Shown piece after piece: positions 24,905 through 33,672 of a DNA stretch of 64,000 nucleotides. Within the stretch, counting starts at the first letter, position 1, and each line of letters begins with the position of its first letter. The position numbers and the translations under genes are program-made. Below the pieces are notes generated by a model. That model did not search any database, had not been told where the DNA came from, and saw only the letters and a list, made by a program, of their open reading frames with translations. The DNA comes from Variovorax sp. HW608 (GTDB lineage Bacteria > Pseudomonadota > Gammaproteobacteria > Burkholderiales > Burkholderiaceae_C): assembly GCF_900090195.1 (NCBI RefSeq), contig NZ_LT607803.1, positions 3,808,229-3,872,228 on the forward strand, in the 5' to 3' direction.

Positions 24905-26365
24905 ATGAAACACCCCTCGCCACGCCGCGCTGCGCTGGGTGCGGTGCTGGCCTTGGTGCTCTCGGCACCCTGGGCGTTGCCCGCCTTCGCGCAATCCTCC
25001 CCCTCGAAATCCGCCGCCGCGTCGCCGTCCAACGGCACGCCGGCCGCCGAGAAATTCACCCTCGCCAACGGCATGACCCTGATCGTGCAGCCCGACCGGC
25101 GCGCACCGACCGCGGTCCAGATGCTCTGGGTCCGGGTCGGTTCGATGGACGAAGTGGACGGCACCTCGGGCGTCGCGCACGCGGTCGAACACATGATGTT
25201 CAAGGGCAGCAAGGCGCTCAAGGCCGGCGAATTCTCGCGCCGTGTCGCCGCGCTCGGCGGCCGCGAGAACGCCTTCACCACGCGCGACTACACCGGCTAT
25301 TACCAGCAGATCCCGGTCGACAAGCTGGAGCAGGTCATGAAGCTCGAATCCGACCGCTTCGCCAGCAACCGGTGGCCGGACGACGAGTTCAAGCGCGAGA
25401 TCGAGGTCGTCAAGGAAGAGCGCCGCATGCGCACCGACGACCAGCCGCGCGCCCTGCTCGGCGAGCAGCAGAACGCCGCGGTGTTCACCGCCTCGCCCTA
25501 CCACCGCCCGGTGGTCGGCTGGATGAGCGATCTCGATGCGATGACTCCGGACGATGTCCGCGCCTTCATCGAGCGCTGGTACACGCCGGCCAACGCCGCG
25601 ATCGTGGTGGTGGGCGACGTCGACGTGGCGCAGGTCCGCGCGATGGCCGAGAAGTACTACGGCTCGATCCCCGCACGCGCCGTGCCGACCCGCAAGCCGC
25701 GCACCGAACCCGCGCAGCGCGGCATCCGCCGCGTCGAATACAAGGCACCGGCCGAGCAGGCCTATGTCTCGCTTGCCTTCCGCGTGCCGCAGATCGATAC
25801 GGCCGACGACAACTTCAAGGGCGACATCGATCCCTACGCGCTCGTGGTGCTGGCCGCGGTGCTCGACGGCTATCCGGGGGCGCGGCTCGATCGCGCCCTG
25901 ACGCAGGGGCCGGATCGCGTCGCGGATTCGGCGGGCGCCTACTCGGGCTTCGTCGGTCGCGGGCCGCAATTGTTCGTGCTCGAAGGCGTGCCCGCCGCCG
26001 GCAAGACGGCCGAAGCGGTCGAAGCCGCCCTGCGCGCCGAGGTCGCGAAGATCGCGCGCGAAGGCGTCGGCGAGGCCGAACTCGCGCGCGTCAAGACCCA
26101 GTGGGTGGCGAGCGAGACCTACAAGCTCGACTCGGTGATGGCTCAGGCGCGCGAGCTCGGCAGCAACTGGGTGCAGGGGCTTGCGCTCGATGCGAGCGCG
26201 CGCATCATCGAGCGGCTCCAGAGCGTCACCGCGGAGCAGGTGAAGGCCGCAGCCGCCAGGTACTTCGGCGATGACCAGCTCACGGTCGCGACATTGCGCC
26301 CGCTGCCCCCCGAAGCGAACCGCCGTCCGCGCGGATTCGCCGCGCCCTCGGGCGAAATGCGTTGA
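24905..26365 (+). CDS. M16 zinc metallopeptidase, catalytic member of a pair
   Basis: Pitrilysin-family peptidase of 486 residues with a signal peptide ending ALPAFAQ (about residue 30). The inverted zinc motif HAVEH is at 92-96 and the third ligand E172 stands 76 residues later in KEERRMR, as expected. It is a B-type (half-size) M16 enzyme that works as a dimer of two chains in the periplasm. The next gene starts within its stop codon region and encodes the zinc-less partner, so the two form a heterodimer like the mitochondrial processing peptidase subunits and similar bacterial pairs. Divergent from ftsY. The start at 24905 is selected over an upstream in-frame start because the signal peptide begins there. 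Confidence 0.92.
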   Translation: MKHPSPRRAALGAVLALVLSAPWALPAFAQSSPSKSAAASPSNGTPAAEKFTLANGMTLIVQPDRRAPTAVQMLWVRVGSMDEVDGTSGVAHAVEHMMFKGSKALKAGEFSRRVAALGGRENAFTTRDYTGYYQQIPVDKLEQVMKLESDRFASNRWPDDEFKREIEVVKEERRMRTDDQPRALLGEQQNAAVFTASPYHRPVVGWMSDLDAMTPDDVRAFIERWYTPANAAIVVVGDVDVAQVRAMAEKYYGSIPARAVPTRKPRTEPAQRGIRRVEYKAPAEQAYVSLAFRVPQIDTADDNFKGDIDPYALVVLAAVLDGYPGARLDRALTQGPDRVADSAGAYSGFVGRGPQLFVLEGVPAAGKTAEAVEAALRAEVAKIAREGVGEAELARVKTQWVASETYKLDSVMAQARELGSNWVQGLALDASARIIERLQSVTAEQVKAAAARYFGDDQLTVATLRPLPPEANRRPRGFAAPSGEMR

Positions 26366-26382
26366 TGGAAGGCCAAAGACCC

Positions 26383-27729
26383 ATGTTCAAGTTCCCGACA
26401 AGCGGCCTTCGCGCCTTCTTCCTTGGCGGCGCATTGCTGATCGGCGCGAGCGCCCAGGCCGCCATCCCGATCCAGCACTGGACCCTGCCGAACGGCGCCA
26501 GGATCTACCTCGCCGCCACCAACGCCTTGCCGATCGTCGATGTGCAGGCCGATTTCGACGCCGGTTCGCGGCGCGATCCCGCGGTCCAGGCCGGCCTCGC
26601 CAGCGCGAGCGCCACGATGGTCGAGAAGGGCATCCGCGCGAGCGGCAGCGATCCGGCGATGGACGAGAACGCGCTCGGCGAAGCCTGGGCCGATCTCGGC
26701 GCCAACTTCGACGTCAGCGCCGGTGGCGAGCGCACCAGCTTCACGCTGCGCACGCTGGCCCGGCCGGCGCTGCTCGACAAGGCCGTGCGGCTCGCCGCGC
26801 GCCAGATCGGCGAGCCGGCATTTCCGGAGGATGTCTGGAAGCGGGAGCGCGAAGTGCTCAACGCGGCGATCAGGGAAGCCAACACCAAGCCCGCCACCGT
26901 CACCGAACGCGCCTTCGCGCAGGCGGTCTACGGCGCGCATCCCTACGGCGTCGAGACGACCGAGGCGACGCTCGCGCAGATCGACGTGGCGACGATGCGC
27001 AAGCGCTACGAGCAACTCATGCTGCCCTGCCGCGCCAGGATCAGCATCGTCGGCGCCGTGACCCGTGCGCAGGCGGAAGACATCGCGAAGACGCTGCTGT
27101 CGCGCCTGCCGTCCTCGGCGTCCTGCCCCGAGCTGCCCGCGGTGCCCGAAGTCGAGCCGCTCGCGGCAGCGAAGGAGCAACGCATTCCCTTCGATTCGGC
27201 GCAGGCGCATGTGCTCATCGGCCAGCCGGGCTACCGTCGGTCCGACCCGGATCACTTCGCGCTGAACCTCGGCAACTACGTGCTCGGCGGCGGCGGCTTC
27301 GTTGCGCGGCTCACGGAGCAGGTGCGCGAGAAGCGCGGTCTGACCTACAGCATCTACAGCGGCTTCTCGCCGGGCCTGCAGGCGGGCGCGTTCCGCATCG
27401 GGTTCCAGACACGGCCGGACCAGACCGAGGAAGCGGTCAAGGTCTCGCGCGAAGTGCTGGCGAAGTTCGTCGCCGAAGGGCCGACCGAAGCCGAGCTCAA
27501 GGCCGCGAAGGACAACCTCATCGGCGGCTTCCCGCTGCTGCTGGACAGCAATCGCAAGCTGCTCGGCAACGTCGCGAACATCGCCTGGTACGACCTGCCG
27601 CTCGACTACCTGGAAACCTGGACCGCCCGCATGAACGCGGTCACGGTGGCCGACGTCAAGGCGGCGTTCGCGCGCAAGCTGCAGCCGGATCGCATGGTGA
27701 CGGTGATCGTCGGGGCGAAGCAGCCCTGA
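26383..27729 (+). CDS. M16 peptidase-like protein, non-catalytic partner
   Basis: Protein of 448 residues with a signal peptide (about 1-26, cleaved after SAQA). It has both M16 half-domains, but where the zinc motif should be it reads AGLASASATMVEKG, with no histidine or glutamate ligand. The C-terminal domain keeps the arginine and tyrosine of EKRGLTYSIYS, which in paired M16 enzymes complete the active site of the other chain. Hence it should be inactive alone and needed by the preceding gene's product. ATG 26383 is preferred because GGAAGG precedes it by ten bases and the signal peptide starts there; ATG 26365 overlaps the upstream stop. Confidence 0.88.
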   Translation: MFKFPTSGLRAFFLGGALLIGASAQAAIPIQHWTLPNGARIYLAATNALPIVDVQADFDAGSRRDPAVQAGLASASATMVEKGIRASGSDPAMDENALGEAWADLGANFDVSAGGERTSFTLRTLARPALLDKAVRLAARQIGEPAFPEDVWKREREVLNAAIREANTKPATVTERAFAQAVYGAHPYGVETTEATLAQIDVATMRKRYEQLMLPCRARISIVGAVTRAQAEDIAKTLLSRLPSSASCPELPAVPEVEPLAAAKEQRIPFDSAQAHVLIGQPGYRRSDPDHFALNLGNYVLGGGGFVARLTEQVREKRGLTYSIYSGFSPGLQAGAFRIGFQTRPDQTEEAVKVSREVLAKFVAEGPTEAELKAAKDNLIGGFPLLLDSNRKLLGNVANIAWYDLPLDYLETWTARMNAVTVADVKAAFARKLQPDRMVTVIVGAKQP

Positions 27730-27737
27730 GGGCTCGG

Positions 27738-27754
27738 AGGCGCGATTCGCGCCT
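27738..27754. repeat. Short perfect palindrome after the M16 pair
   Basis: AGGCGCGA-T-TCGCGCCT follows the stop of the second M16 gene by 8 bases. It can fold as a GC-rich hairpin but has no T-run on either side, so it is not a standard terminator. Confidence 0.4.
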
Positions 27755-27776
27755 TCGATGCCGTTAAGCTTTGGGC

Positions 27777-28430
27777 GTGAAGCCAGCGCCCCGAAAATCC
27801 GTCCCCGCCCGATCGCCTTCCCCTGCGGCCTCGTCCAAGGCGCCGCATTTCGTCCGCATCATCGGCGGCCAATGGAAGCGAACCCGTCTCGCGGTCGCCG
27901 ACAAGGCCGGCCTGCGTCCCACGCCCGACCGGGTTCGCGAGACCCTCTTCAACTGGCTGGCCAGCCTCGCGGGCGCCGGCGGCGGCGAGCTGCCTGGATG
28001 GCGCTGTGTCGATGCCTTTGCCGGCACCGGCGCGCTCGGCCTGGAAGCCGCGTCGCGCGGCGCCGGGTCGGTGCTGCTGTGCGAGCAGGACCCTGCGCTG
28101 GCCCTGCAATTGCAGGCGCTCAAGACCAAGCTCTCGGCCGAAGCGGTGCGCGTCGAGCGCGGCAACGGCGTCACTGCGCTCGAGCGCACACCCGCCGGCA
28201 GCCTTCATGCGGTCTTCCTCGATCCGCCGTTCGACAACGAGGCCCTCTACGCGCCCGCATTGAGCGCCGCTGCACGCGCGCTGCGCCCGGACGGCGTGAT
28301 CTACCTCGAAGCCGCACGGCAGTGGGACGAGCAGGCCTTGTCCTCGCTGGGCCTCGTCGTGTACCGGCACTTCAGGGCCGGCGCGGTGCACGCGCACCTT
28401 CTTCAGCGTGACGCGGACGCGGCTGCATAA
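27777..28430 (+). CDS. rsmD: 16S rRNA (guanine(966)-N(2))-methyltransferase
   Basis: Class I methyltransferase of 217 residues that methylates G966 of 16S rRNA. It has [14 protein letters not shown] and [16 protein letters not shown] at the start, SAM motif [19 protein letters not shown], and the catalytic motif IV DPPF. The N-terminal 20 residues are low complexity and probably disordered. GTG 27777 is used; TTG 27771 is also possible. Gene order M16-M16-rsmD-coaD beside ftsY is common in Burkholderiales. Confidence 0.93.
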   Translation: MKPAPRKSVPARSPSPAASSKAPHFVRIIGGQWKRTRLAVADKAGLRPTPDRVRETLFNWLASLAGAGGGELPGWRCVDAFAGTGALGLEAASRGAGSVLLCEQDPALALQLQALKTKLSAEAVRVERGNGVTALERTPAGSLHAVFLDPPFDNEALYAPALSAAARALRPDGVIYLEAARQWDEQALSSLGLVVYRHFRAGAVHAHLLQRDADAAA

Positions 28431-28476
28431 TCCGCCGAAACACAGGGCCGCGAGCGGCTGCATGAGAGGAGCAACC

Positions 28477-28980
28477 ATGACCAGCAAGGTGATCGCGGTA
28501 TACCCCGGCACATTCGATCCGATGACGCTCGGCCACGAAGACGTGGTGCGGCGCGCGACCCAGCTTTTTTCCAAGGTCATCGTCGCCGTCGCCGCAGGCC
28601 ATCACAAGAAGGCGCTCTTCACGCTGCAGGAGCGCATCGACATGGCCCGCAACGCAGTATCCGCATACAGCGACCAGGTGACCGTCGAGAGCTTTTCGGG
28701 GCTCTTGCGCGACTTCGTCGTCGCGCGCGGCGGCAAGGCGATGGTGCGGGGGCTGCGCGCCGTGACCGACTTCGACTACGAGTTCCAGCTCGCCGGCATG
28801 AACCGTTCGCTGATGCCGGAAGTGGAGACGGTGTTCCTCACGCCGAGCGACAAGTACCAGTTCATTTCCAGCACCTTCGTGCGCGAGATCGCGATGCTCG
28901 GCGGCGAGGTCGACAAGTTCGTCTCGCCGAAAGTGCAGGAAGCCCTGCTCGCCAAGGTACGCAACCTCGGGCGCGAATGA
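28477..28980 (+). CDS. coaD: Phosphopantetheine adenylyltransferase
   Basis: Enzyme of 167 residues for the penultimate step of coenzyme A synthesis. [21 protein letters not shown] contains the nucleotidyltransferase TxGH motif, and the [10 protein letters not shown] motif near 130 matches the second phosphate-binding site (ISSTxxR). Length equals the family norm (about 160). GAGAGGAG lies upstream of the ATG. It starts 46 bases after rsmD, the usual partner. Confidence 0.95.
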   Translation: MTSKVIAVYPGTFDPMTLGHEDVVRRATQLFSKVIVAVAAGHHKKALFTLQERIDMARNAVSAYSDQVTVESFSGLLRDFVVARGGKAMVRGLRAVTDFDYEFQLAGMNRSLMPEVETVFLTPSDKYQFISSTFVREIAMLGGEVDKFVSPKVQEALLAKVRNLGRE

Positions 28981-28987
28981 GCGCCGC

Positions 28988-29061
28988 GCCGGGCCGCCCC
29001 AAGCAAGCTCAGGCCCCCTCGGGGGGCAGCGAGGACACGGCAGTGCCGAGCGTGGGGGCTG
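28988..29061. repeat. Dispersed GC-rich intergenic element, copy 2
   Basis: The gap between coaD and pxpB holds GGGCCGCCCC, the stem GGCCCCCTCGGGGGGC, CAGCGAGGACACGGCAGTG and GAGCGTGGGGGCTGA. The order of blocks equals that at 6104-6172, with small changes in the stem. It leaves pxpB without an obvious promoter of its own, so the element may mark the boundary between the coaD and pxp units. Confidence 0.55.
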
Positions 29062-29062
29062 A

Positions 29063-29734
29063 ATGAGCGCCGCGAGCGCCGCGGCGTTGCCTCGCCTGCA
29101 CCCCCTGGGCGAGGCGGCGTTGGTGTGCGAACTGCCGCCGCCGGCGACGCTCGCGCAGCAACGGCAGATCTGGGCCCTGGCGGCCGAAGCCATGCAATGG
29201 CGCGGCGTGCGCGAGGTGCTGCCCGGCATGAACAACCTGAGCCTGCTCTTCGACCCCGACGAGATCGATGGCGTCGAGCTCGAGATGCAGGTGCTGTCGG
29301 CGTGGCCGCAGCTCGCGGCGGCGACGATCGAGGGACGGCGCATCGAGATCCCCGTGATCTATGGCGGCGAGTGGGGGCCCGATCTGGCCGACGTGGCGGC
29401 GCACACCGGCCTCGCGCCAGCGGAGGTCGTCCGGCGGCACAGCGAGGGCGACTACATCGTCTACCTGCTGGGCTTCCTGCCGGGCTTCGCCTTCATGGGC
29501 GGGCTCGCGACGGAACTCGCCACGCCGCGCCGCGCCGCGCCCCGCGTCGCGGTGCCCGCGGGTTCGGTGGGCATCGGCGGCGAGCAGACGGGGGTCTATC
29601 CGATCGTCTCGCCGGGCGGGTGGAACCTGATCGGTCGGACTTCGGTGCCTCTGTTCGAACCGCTGGCCGACGCGCCCACGCTGCTGCGCCCCGGCGACCG
29701 TGTTCGCTTCGTCGCCGAAAGGGTGGAACTCTGA
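29063..29734 (+). CDS. pxpB: 5-oxoprolinase subunit B
   Basis: KipI/Ahs1-type carboxyltransferase subunit of 223 residues (allophanate hydrolase subunit 1 domain). RLHPLGEAALVCEL starts the fold, and the domain core is seen as IPVIYGGEWGPDLADVAAHTGL, YIVYLLGFLPGFAFMGGL and VGIGGEQTGVYPIVSPGGWNLIGRT. PxpABC converts 5-oxoproline to glutamate with ATP. The gene starts just after the repeat element and its stop overlaps the start of pxpC. Confidence 0.92.
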   Translation: MSAASAAALPRLHPLGEAALVCELPPPATLAQQRQIWALAAEAMQWRGVREVLPGMNNLSLLFDPDEIDGVELEMQVLSAWPQLAAATIEGRRIEIPVIYGGEWGPDLADVAAHTGLAPAEVVRRHSEGDYIVYLLGFLPGFAFMGGLATELATPRRAAPRVAVPAGSVGIGGEQTGVYPIVSPGGWNLIGRTSVPLFEPLADAPTLLRPGDRVRFVAERVEL

Positions 29735-30774
29735 TGATGACGGCCGCGTTCACGGTCTTGCGCCCGGGCATGCTGGCTTCGGTGCAGGACCTGGGCCGGC
29801 ACGGCCATCGGCAACTCGGCATCTGTCCCGGTGGCGCGCTCGACACGCTGGCGCTGGTGCTGGCGAACCGCCTGGTCGGCAATCCCGACGGCGCGGCGGG
29901 GATGGAGATCACCATGGGCGGCTGCGAACTGCGCTTCGATGCGCCGACGCGCATCGCATGGGCCGGCGACGATTTCGATGCCCGGCTCGACGGCCGGCCC
30001 GTGTGGCCGGGCTGGAGCCTGCCGGTGCGCGCAGGGCAGATCCTCAAGTTCGGACGCGCCAACCGGTCCGCCAGGAAGGCAGGCATTCGAACCTGGCTGG
30101 CGGTTGCCGGCGGCGTCGACGTTCCGGTGATCCTCGGTTCGCGCAGCACCGACCTGAAAGCCGGCTTCGGCGGCCACGAGGGCCGGGCGCTGAAGGCCGG
30201 CGACACGCTGGTCTGCGGTGCATCCTCCCTCACTGCCGCGCAACTGGGGGCGCGTCCGTTCGGCGGGCGCCTGCCGGCGTGGCAGGCCGATCCGGCCGAT
30301 GGCGTGATCGAGCTTCGCATTCTTCCGGGCCCCGAGTTCGAGCTCTTCACCGTCGCGTCGCGCGAACAACTCTGGCGCGATGCATGGCGCATCACGCCGC
30401 AGAGCAACCGCATGGGAAGCCGGCTCGAAGGCCCCGAACTCAAGCGCAAGCGCAGCGGCGACATGCTCTCGTCAGGCGTGATTCCAGGGACGATCCAGGT
30501 GCCGCCCTCGGGGCAGCCGATCATTCTCATGGGCGACGCGCAAACCACCGGCGGGTACCCGCGCATCGGCGTGGTGATCCGCGCCGACCTCTGGGTACTG
30601 GCGCAGGCGCCGCTCGATGGCCGCCTGCGTTTCCGGGTGGTCGATGCCGCCGAGGCGCTCGCGGCATGGGACGCGCAGAAGCGCTATCTCGCGCACCTCG
30701 CGCAAGGCCTGGTGTCGATGGGGTGGCTTGCGCCGGCGCAGAATTCCACCCATGGAGAAACGCATGCGGATTGA
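29734..30774 (+). CDS. pxpC: 5-oxoprolinase subunit C (biotin-dependent carboxyltransferase family)
   Basis: KipA/Ahs2-type subunit of 346 residues. [32 protein letters not shown] opens the domain, with [20 protein letters not shown] and a C-terminal [41 protein letters not shown] motif (here beginning [10 protein letters not shown]) that defines the family. Starts on the pxpB stop (TGATG) and overlaps pxpA by 11 bases, so all three subunits are made together. Confidence 0.93.
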   Translation: MMTAAFTVLRPGMLASVQDLGRHGHRQLGICPGGALDTLALVLANRLVGNPDGAAGMEITMGGCELRFDAPTRIAWAGDDFDARLDGRPVWPGWSLPVRAGQILKFGRANRSARKAGIRTWLAVAGGVDVPVILGSRSTDLKAGFGGHEGRALKAGDTLVCGASSLTAAQLGARPFGGRLPAWQADPADGVIELRILPGPEFELFTVASREQLWRDAWRITPQSNRMGSRLEGPELKRKRSGDMLSSGVIPGTIQVPPSGQPIILMGDAQTTGGYPRIGVVIRADLWVLAQAPLDGRLRFRVVDAAEALAAWDAQKRYLAHLAQGLVSMGWLAPAQNSTHGETHAD

Positions 30775-31504
30775 TCTCAATGCCGACCTGGGCGAAGGCT
30801 GCGACAACGACGAGGCGCTGCTCGGGCTGGTGAGTTCGGCCAACATCGCCTGCGGCTGGCACGCGGGTGACGCGAGCACCATGCGGCAGTGCGTGCGCTG
30901 GGCTATCGATAAAGGCGTGGCGATCGGCGCGCACCCGAGTTTCCCGGACCGCGAGAACTTCGGCCGCAGCACGATGAACCTGCCGCCCGAGGAGATCGTC
31001 GCCGGCATGCTCTACCAGATCGGCGCGCTCGCGGCGATCGTGAAGGCCGAAGGCGGAACCCTCGCGCATGTGAAGCCGCACGGCGCGCTCTACAACCAGG
31101 CAGTCAAGGACCCGGTGCTGGCCGATGCGATCTGCGAGGCGGTGCGGCGTTTCGATCCCAGGCTGCGCTTCTTCGGCCTCGCCGGCAGCGGCATGATCGC
31201 GGCGGCCGAGCGCGCGGGCCTCACCCCGGTCGAGGAGGTGTTCGCCGATCGCGGCTACCAGCCCGACGGCAGCCTGGTGCCGCGCAGCCAGCCCGGTGCG
31301 CTGATCGAGGAAGAAGAAAGGTCGCTCGCGCAGACGCTCTCGCTGGTGCGCGACCACAAGGTCACTGCGATCGACGGCAGCGTGGTGCCGGTCAATGCGC
31401 AGACGGTGTGCCTGCACGGCGACGGCGCGCATGCGCTGGCGTTCGCGCGCCGCATCCGCGAACGGCTCGCGGCCGAAGGGATCACCGTCGCGGCGACAGC
31501 CTGA
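30764..31504 (+). CDS. pxpA: 5-oxoprolinase subunit A (LamB/YcsF family)
   Basis: YcsF-family subunit of 246 residues. [48 protein letters not shown] and [10 protein letters not shown] are the standard conserved blocks carrying the acidic and histidine residues of the active site. The ATG at 30764 has GGAG six bases upstream, inside the end of pxpC; an ATG four codons earlier is less likely. With pxpB and pxpC it opens 5-oxoproline to glutamate. pcp follows after 18 bases. Confidence 0.94.
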   Translation: MRIDLNADLGEGCDNDEALLGLVSSANIACGWHAGDASTMRQCVRWAIDKGVAIGAHPSFPDRENFGRSTMNLPPEEIVAGMLYQIGALAAIVKAEGGTLAHVKPHGALYNQAVKDPVLADAICEAVRRFDPRLRFFGLAGSGMIAAAERAGLTPVEEVFADRGYQPDGSLVPRSQPGALIEEEERSLAQTLSLVRDHKVTAIDGSVVPVNAQTVCLHGDGAHALAFARRIRERLAAEGITVAATA

Positions 31505-31522
31505 AGCGGTCCGGCGCGCATC

Positions 31523-32176
31523 GTGAAGAACAACATCCTCCTGACCGGTTTCGAGCCCTTCGACAAGGACGCGATCAATCCGTCCTGGGAGGCGGTGCGC
31601 GCGCTCGATGGCTGGCGCATCGAAGGCGCCACCGTGCACGCGCGCCGCATCTCGTGCGTGTTCGGCGCGGCCTTGCGCGAACTCGATGCGGCCGTCGACG
31701 AGCTTCGGCCGCAACTCGTGATCGCCGTCGGCCAGGCCGGCGGCCGCAGCGAGATCACGCCCGAGCGCGTGGCGATCAACATCGACGACGGCCGCATCTG
31801 CGACAACGCCGGTTGCCAGCCGATCGACGAGCCGGTGGTCGCCGGGGCGCCGGTGGGGTACTTCTCGAGCCTGCCGATCAAGGCGATCGTGCGCGACCTG
31901 CGCGCGGCAGGCATTCCGGCGGCGGTGTCCAACTCGGCGGGCACCTTCGTGTGCAACCACCTGTTCTTCGGGCTCATGCACCGCATCGCGACCCGGCCCG
32001 TGCCCGGCATGCGCGGCGGGTTCATCCACATTCCCTATCTGCCTGAGCAGGCGGCGCGGTTTCCGGGGATGCCGAGCATGTCGCTCGAGTCCGTGATCGC
32101 CGCATTGCGCATCGCCGTCGGCACGTCACTGGCCGTACGCGAGGACGTGCGCGAGATCGGCGGCCAACTGCACTAG
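31523..32176 (+). CDS. pcp: Pyroglutamyl-peptidase I
   Basis: Cysteine peptidase (C15) of 217 residues that removes N-terminal pyroglutamate from peptides. The catalytic triad is complete: E81 in [12 protein letters not shown]144 in [11 protein letters not shown] and H169 in GFIHIPYLP. It starts with GTG. Its place right after pxpBCA is meaningful: Pcp releases 5-oxoproline and PxpABC turns it into glutamate. Its TAG stop shares the palindrome CTAG with the TAG stop of the convergent hydrolase gene, so the two reading frames overlap by four bases. Confidence 0.94.
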   Translation: MKNNILLTGFEPFDKDAINPSWEAVRALDGWRIEGATVHARRISCVFGAALRELDAAVDELRPQLVIAVGQAGGRSEITPERVAINIDDGRICDNAGCQPIDEPVVAGAPVGYFSSLPIKAIVRDLRAAGIPAAVSNSAGTFVCNHLFFGLMHRIATRPVPGMRGGFIHIPYLPEQAARFPGMPSMSLESVIAALRIAVGTSLAVREDVREIGGQLH

Positions 32177-32886
32177 CAAGCGCTCTCGGCAACGCGCATC
32201 AGCCACGGGCCGAGCGTGGCATTGACGAAGGCCGGCTTTTCCATCGTCAGCATGTGGCCGCACTCGGCGACCCAGACGAGTTCCGCGTGGGGCATCAGCG
32301 ATGCGATTTCCTGCGAGCACTCGGGCGGCGTGAGCCGGTCGCCGTCGCCGCAGAGCACGAGCGTCGGGCAGCGCAGGCGCGAGAGGTGCGGCCGCGCGTC
32401 GGGCCGCTCCATCAGCGCGCGGTTCTGGCGGATCAGTTGCGCCGCGCCCGCATCGAGGATCAGGTCGACGTAGCGCCGGATGAGTGCAGCGTCGCGCGCC
32501 TGCACCGGATGGAACGCGAAGCCCGCGTTGAACTCGATCACGTCGCGCGCCTCGCCGCGCTCGAACAGCTCGATCGCCGATTCGCGCAGCTCGTACATCT
32601 CGGGCGTCTCGGGGCGTGCGTTGGTGCCGAGCAGGGCCAGTCCCGCGATCCGCCCGGGCGCCTGGCGGGCCGCTTCCATCGCGATCATGCCGCCCATCGA
32701 TGCGCCGCAGAGGATCAGCGGTCCGGGATGCTCGGCGAGCAGCGCGGTCGCCATCGCCTCGATGCGGCCGTGCCGCATGTGCACGTCGGTGACGCGAACA
32801 TCGAGCGTCGGCGGCAGGGCGGGGATCTGCGCTTCCCAGAGGCGCTCGTCGCAGGCGAGGCCGGGCAACAGGACAAGACGTGGCAT
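32173..32886 (-). CDS. Alpha/beta-fold hydrolase
   Basis: Hydrolase of 237 residues. The nucleophile elbow is CGASMGG with S63, the acid is probably the aspartate of [11 protein letters not shown], and the histidine lies in [11 protein letters not shown]. The cap region between 115 and 165 is short and helical. Such proteins act on small esters, lactones or thioesters; no substrate can be named. It is divergent from the phosphatase gene (66 bases between starts) and convergent with pcp, overlapping it by four bases. Confidence 0.85.
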   Translation of the reverse strand: MPRLVLLPGLACDERLWEAQIPALPPTLDVRVTDVHMRHGRIEAMATALLAEHPGPLILCGASMGGMIAMEAARQAPGRIAGLALLGTNARPETPEMYELRESAIELFERGEARDVIEFNAGFAFHPVQARDAALIRRYVDLILDAGAAQLIRQNRALMERPDARPHLSRLRCPTLVLCGDGDRLTPPECSQEIASLMPHAELVWVAECGHMLTMEKPAFVNATLGPWLMRVAESAC

Positions 32887-32938
32887 GCGTGAATTCTCCG
32901 CGATTGCGTGCGGACACCGCGACGTCACCCGGTGCGCG

Positions 32939-32944
32939 GACAAT
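32939..32944 (+). promoter_or_regulatory. -10-like box directly before the histidine phosphatase gene
   Basis: GACAAT ends 8 bases before the ATG at 32953, so a transcript would start at or within two bases of the start codon. No -35 is evident. Confidence 0.35.
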
Positions 32945-32952
32945 AGGCCCCA

Positions 32953-33621
32953 ATGCCCACTGAACTTATCCTGATCCGCCACGGCGAAACCGACTGGAAC
33001 CGCGAACTCCGATTTCAGGGCCACATCGATGTGCCCCTCAACGACACGGGCCACGAGCAGGCGCGCAGGCTGGGCCTGCGGCTGGCGCGCGAGGCTGTGC
33101 AATATCTCGTCAGCAGCGACCTGATGCGCGCGCAGCAGACCGCCACTCCGGCGGCGGCGCAGCTCGAGCTCGCGATCGCCACCTCGGTCACGCTGCGCGA
33201 GCAGAACTTCGGCGTCGTCGAAGGCATGCGCGCCGAGGAGATCCAGAGCCTGCATCCGCGCGCATGGGAAGACTGGCTGCAGTTCCGCGAAGACCATGCG
33301 ATGCCCGAAGGCGAGTCCGCACGGCAGTTCCACGCGCGGATCATGGATGCGCTCGGCAGCATCGCCACCGCGCACCCGGGCCAGACCGTGCTGGTGGTGA
33401 CGCATGGCGGGGTGCTCGACATGGTCTGGCGCACCGCCCGCGGTCTGGGGCTGAATGGCCCGCGCCAGAGCCAGATCCCCAATGCCGGCTTCAACCGCAT
33501 CCGCTTGGGCGATGCCGCCGCGCCCGATCGCATCGAGATCGTCGATTGGGCCGATACGCGGCACCTCGAGGGCCTGCCGGTGCAGCCGACCTACGACCAG
33601 CGCCGGCACCTCGAGAAGTAG
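32953..33621 (+). CDS. Histidine phosphatase family protein (GpmB/CobC-like)
   Basis: Branch-2-free, cofactor-independent histidine phosphatase fold of 222 residues. LILIRHGETDWN places the phospho-accepting H10 next to R9, and VLVVTHGGVLDMVWR gives the second active-site histidine. REQNFGVVEGMRAEEI is typical of GpmB/PhoE-like phosphatases rather than glycolytic mutases. The real substrate is unknown; alpha-ribazole-5-phosphate is one possibility but no cobalamin gene is near. It stands between the divergent hydrolase and the LacI regulator gene with 51 bases to the latter. Confidence 0.88.
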   Translation: MPTELILIRHGETDWNRELRFQGHIDVPLNDTGHEQARRLGLRLAREAVQYLVSSDLMRAQQTATPAAAQLELAIATSVTLREQNFGVVEGMRAEEIQSLHPRAWEDWLQFREDHAMPEGESARQFHARIMDALGSIATAHPGQTVLVVTHGGVLDMVWRTARGLGLNGPRQSQIPNAGFNRIRLGDAAAPDRIEIVDWADTRHLEGLPVQPTYDQRRHLEK

Positions 33622-33639
33622 CCGTGTCGGCCAGCGCGC

Positions 33640-33651
33640 GGTAGCGCTATC
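33640..33651. promoter_or_regulatory. LacI-type operator upstream of its own regulator gene
   Basis: GGTAGCGCTATC, built on the palindrome TAGCGCTA with the central CG typical of LacI-family sites. It lies 9 bases upstream of the TAGAAT box of the regulator gene, in the place of a promoter spacer, which predicts autorepression. The same 12-mer occurs twice before tctC. Confidence 0.7.
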
Positions 33652-33659
33652 AGCGCGCC

Positions 33660-33665
33660 TAGAAT
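33660..33665 (+). promoter_or_regulatory. -10-like box directly before the LacI regulator gene
   Basis: TAGAAT ends 7 bases before the ATG at 33673; together with the upstream operator it suggests a leaderless, self-controlled message. Confidence 0.45.
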
Positions 33666-33672
33666 CGCAGGC

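Noticed and set aside
27738..27754. Palindrome after the M16 pair as a rho-independent terminator
   Set aside because: The hairpin is GC-rich but no T-run follows on either strand.
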